Positions 62,493 to 64,000 of a stretch of DNA of 64,000 nucleotides are shown piece after piece. The notes beneath the pieces were generated by a model, which saw only the letters and a program-made list of their open reading frames with translations, made no database searches and had not been told where the DNA came from. Source of the stretch: Paracidobacterium acidisoli (GTDB lineage Bacteria; Acidobacteriota; Terriglobia; Terriglobales; Acidobacteriaceae); NCBI RefSeq assembly GCF_003428625.2, contig NZ_QVQT02000003.1, positions 612,207 through 676,206 of the forward strand, in the 5' to 3' direction. Each line of letters begins with the position of its first letter. Within the stretch, counting starts at the first letter, position 1. Both the position numbers and the translations under genes were made by a program.

Positions 62493-62510
62493 ACGGATGA
62501 TGTCATCCGT
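62493..62510. promoter_or_regulatory. 18-bp perfect dyad upstream of RND operon
   Basis: ACGGATGA-TG-TCATCCGT: eight-base perfect arms separated by two bases, the size and spacing of a dimeric repressor site of TetR-like type. No regulator gene is adjacent. Confidence 0.4.
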
Positions 62511-62721
62511 TTCCCTGCAGGACAGCAGCATGCCAATGCTGCGCGTCCATTTTATCTGTTTATCCTTATATAGCTCTCCGGTATATGTCCGGATATGTGA
62601 TCTGCATCCCGCAGCATGTGACGAGCGGGGTCGGTTGTGATGGCCGAAGGGGCGTTTCGTGCGATGGCTTTACCGGCCGCTCCGGGCTTTGTCGACCGCT
62701 CGAAGCGATGATGTGAGCTTT

Positions 62722-62750
62722 TTGACGCGAGCCATGCCGCCTGATATTCT
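62722..62750 (+). promoter_or_regulatory. Sigma-70-like promoter of tRNA-Glu
   Basis: TTGACG (62722-62727), a 17-bp spacer, TATTCT (62745-62750), 30 bp ahead of the tRNA's first base. This is the best-spaced promoter in the window. Confidence 0.75.
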
Positions 62751-62780
62751 CAGTGTGGCAATTCCTGCCATTTCCTGCTC

Positions 62781-62858
62781 GTCCCCGTCGTCTAGCCCGG
62801 CCCAGGACACCGCCCTTTCACGGCGATAACACGGGTTCAAATCCCGTCGGGGACGCCA
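62781..62858 (+). tRNA. tRNA-Glu(TTC)
   Basis: The acceptor stem is GTCCCCG/CGGGGAC, the D-arm is TCTAGCCCGGCCCAGGA, the anticodon loop is CTTTCAC (anticodon TTC), the T-arm is CGGGTTCAAATCCCG, and CCA is encoded (62856-62858). One anticodon-stem pair is a C-A mismatch at the outer end. Its 3' end lies 88 bp from the stop of the integrase, the common attachment-site arrangement. Confidence 0.95.
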
Positions 62859-62898
62859 AACAAAGCAAAGCACTTATACTCCAAACCGCCAAAATCTA

Positions 62899-62932
62899 AA
62901 ATTGCTCGGTAGCAAATTGGTAGCAATTGCCC
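62899..62932. repeat. GGTAGCAA direct repeats beside tRNA-Glu
   Basis: GGTAGCAA occurs twice, in CTCGGTAGCAAATTGGTAGCAATTGC, between the tRNA 3' end and the integrase stop. Such short direct repeats next to an integrase may be arm-type binding sites for the recombinase. Confidence 0.35.
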
Positions 62933-62946
62933 CATGCAAAACCGGG

Positions 62947-64000
62947 CTATTTCTCGCTGTCGGGCGCTGGTGTTTCGTCGGTCGGTGGGACCGTGGGTGC
63001 CAACGTAAGCACGCCATTCAGCCGGGCTGCGGCGGCGCTTAGGTGCGCCTGCGACAAATGCGCATACCTAATGGTCATTCGCAGGTCGCTGTGCCCCAGC
63101 AGTTCCTTAAGATCGTGCAGGTCTGCCCCGGCCATGCGGAGATGGCTGGCGTAGCAGTGGCGCAGATCGTGGAGGCTAAAGTCCTCGATACCGGCGTCGC
63201 GGCAGGCACGGATAAAGCGCATGGACAATTGTTCGGGCGTAAAACCGGAGAACAGTGGGCCTCGGTCGCGCTTCTTCTTCCGTTCGGGCACCTGCATAGA
63301 CATAAGCACCTGCATGGCCAGATCGTTAATAAAGGCCGGACGGGCTTTCCCGTTTTTCGTTTGCCGCAACATTACGGTGCGCGAATCGAGGTTTACGTCC
63401 GGCAGGGTAGTGTGGAGCAGTTCGCCACGGCGAGCGCCGAGCGAGAGGGCAAGGCCCGCCGCTTGCTGTAGCCATTGCTCTTGCTCGTTCCCGTCTCCGT
63501 CGGGCGGAATGTAGCACTCTTTGAAAACCTTATGCAGTTCGTTGTTGGTAAGCCAGCGGACGCGGCCTTCCGGCGCTTTGGGCAGCGGAGCCTTGTGCGC
63601 CGGGTTGGCCCCGATCTTGTCCAGCTCGATGGCGACATTAAACAGACGCTTGAGTGTGTTGCATTCCTTGATGACGGTACCGTCGCCTACCTCGCCCATA
63701 CGGCTGTGGATGTACCGAATAACGTCGGCGCGGCGGATGGCAGCCAGTTTCATATCGCCGAAGAATGGTGTAAGGTGCCGTTCCACGATTCCGGCCTGCC
63801 GATTGTACTCCGTTCGGCTGATCTTGCCTTTTACGACCACAGGCGAGATGCGACGTTCCTGGTAATTTAAGAACTCCGTAGCGAATTGGGCGAAACTATC
63901 CTCGGTGGGGAGAGGCTTGCCGAACCGGATGGCCTCTTCGACCTTGTGCTTTTCCGCCGCCAGCGCGGCCTGCGCCTGCTGCAACGTGTAGACGTTGAAC
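62947..64000 (-). CDS. Tyrosine-type site-specific integrase (5' truncated by window edge)
   Basis: A tyrosine recombinase of at least 350 residues whose start lies beyond base 64000. The frame is open to the edge (FNVYTLQQAQAAL), so the TTG at 63984 is only internal. The N-terminal SAM-like core-binding domain (FLNYQERRISP ... PFFGDMKLAAIR) precedes the catalytic domain, with Arg in LGARRGELLH, HDLRHCYASHL (HxxR), and LGHSDLRMTIRYAHLS with the nucleophile Tyr. The gene points toward tRNA-Glu with its 3' end 88 bp from it, the usual layout of an island or prophage integrase at its attachment site. The element itself would extend beyond the window. Confidence 0.92.
   Translation of the reverse strand, partial: FNVYTLQQAQAALAAEKHKVEEAIRFGKPLPTEDSFAQFATEFLNYQERRISPVVVKGKISRTEYNRQAGIVERHLTPFFGDMKLAAIRRADVIRYIHSRMGEVGDGTVIKECNTLKRLFNVAIELDKIGANPAHKAPLPKAPEGRVRWLTNNELHKVFKECYIPPDGDGNEQEQWLQQAAGLALSLGARRGELLHTTLPDVNLDSRTVMLRQTKNGKARPAFINDLAMQVLMSMQVPERKKKRDRGPLFSGFTPEQLSMRFIRACRDAGIEDFSLHDLRHCYASHLRMAGADLHDLKELLGHSDLRMTIRYAHLSQAHLSAAAARLNGVLTLAPTVPPTDETPAPDSEK

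Larger units (their letters stand above)
62131..62780. other. 650-bp region between RND operon and tRNA-Glu
   Basis: No convincing gene is present. It holds the candidate operator dyads at 62321-62336, 62493-62510 and 62586-62597, and the tRNA-Glu promoter at 62722-62750. It contains an A+T-rich patch (62470-62590). Confidence 0.5.

Noticed and set aside
62670-62873. Short frame reading RRDLNPCYRRERAVSW over tRNA-Glu
   Set aside because: A known artefact of translating the complementary strand of a tRNA.

Overview
The window reads as chromosomal DNA of an Acidobacteriota bacterium, most likely order Terriglobales (family Acidobacteriaceae). The grounds are inference from gene content: a very large Oar-type TonB-dependent receptor with a carboxypeptidase-like N-terminal domain, a DUF1800 protein, an S9 dipeptidyl peptidase, a DUF2339 membrane protein, a YpdA-type (bacillithiol system) reductase, lipid A genes using LpxI, and several small proteins that look lineage specific. 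Codon use is G+C rich throughout. Strand use changes often. There is no CRISPR array, no rRNA and no intact insertion sequence.

Left part (1-12.1 kb, nearly all + strand): a lysine/diaminopimelate block (dapB, dapA, dapD) interrupted by a VapB-like antitoxin and a VapC toxin reduced to its first residues, then RNase J, a threonine dehydratase-like PLP enzyme, a small lipoprotein, an SH3-like/TPR-like exported protein, UppP and FtsK. This stretch carries several families of intergenic repeats: a strictly 15-bp-periodic degenerate tandem repeat at two loci, REP-like hairpins, and a pair of 'GGTCGGGATGACAA' elements.

Middle (12.1-43.9 kb): DUF2339 protein and TonB-dependent receptor (- strand), a response regulator-Hpt protein next to a LuxR-type regulator, an OmpA-family protein, a beta-hydroxyacid dehydrogenase-like enzyme, a lipoprotein with a chymotrypsin-like triad that converges on and overlaps a histidine kinase gene, YpdA, a membrane protein overlapping a 19-unit TPR protein, fumarase, a DUF4242 gene whose ribosome binding site lies in a hairpin, dipeptidyl peptidase IV overlapping a metallo-beta-lactamase-fold gene, an esterase, LepA, a LysM lytic transglycosylase, and a histone H1-like protein with an acidic N-terminal half and a clear promoter.

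Right part (43.9-64 kb): DinB protein and peroxiredoxin; the fabZ-lpxA-lpxI lipid A operon; and a six-gene block for four-carbon acid sugar (erythronate-type) catabolism (denD-otnK-otnC-otnI, a tartrate/D-malate dehydrogenase-like gene and an ArsB/SLC13-like transporter). Then come tRNA-Leu(CAA), a GH-A-like exported protein, a DUF1800 protein and an RND efflux pair (adaptor plus permease, no outer membrane channel). The window ends at a tRNA-Glu(TTC) followed by a convergent tyrosine integrase that runs off the edge, which looks like the border of an integrated element. Start codons were moved inward from the longest ORF wherever a ribosome binding site, overlap or promoter supported it.
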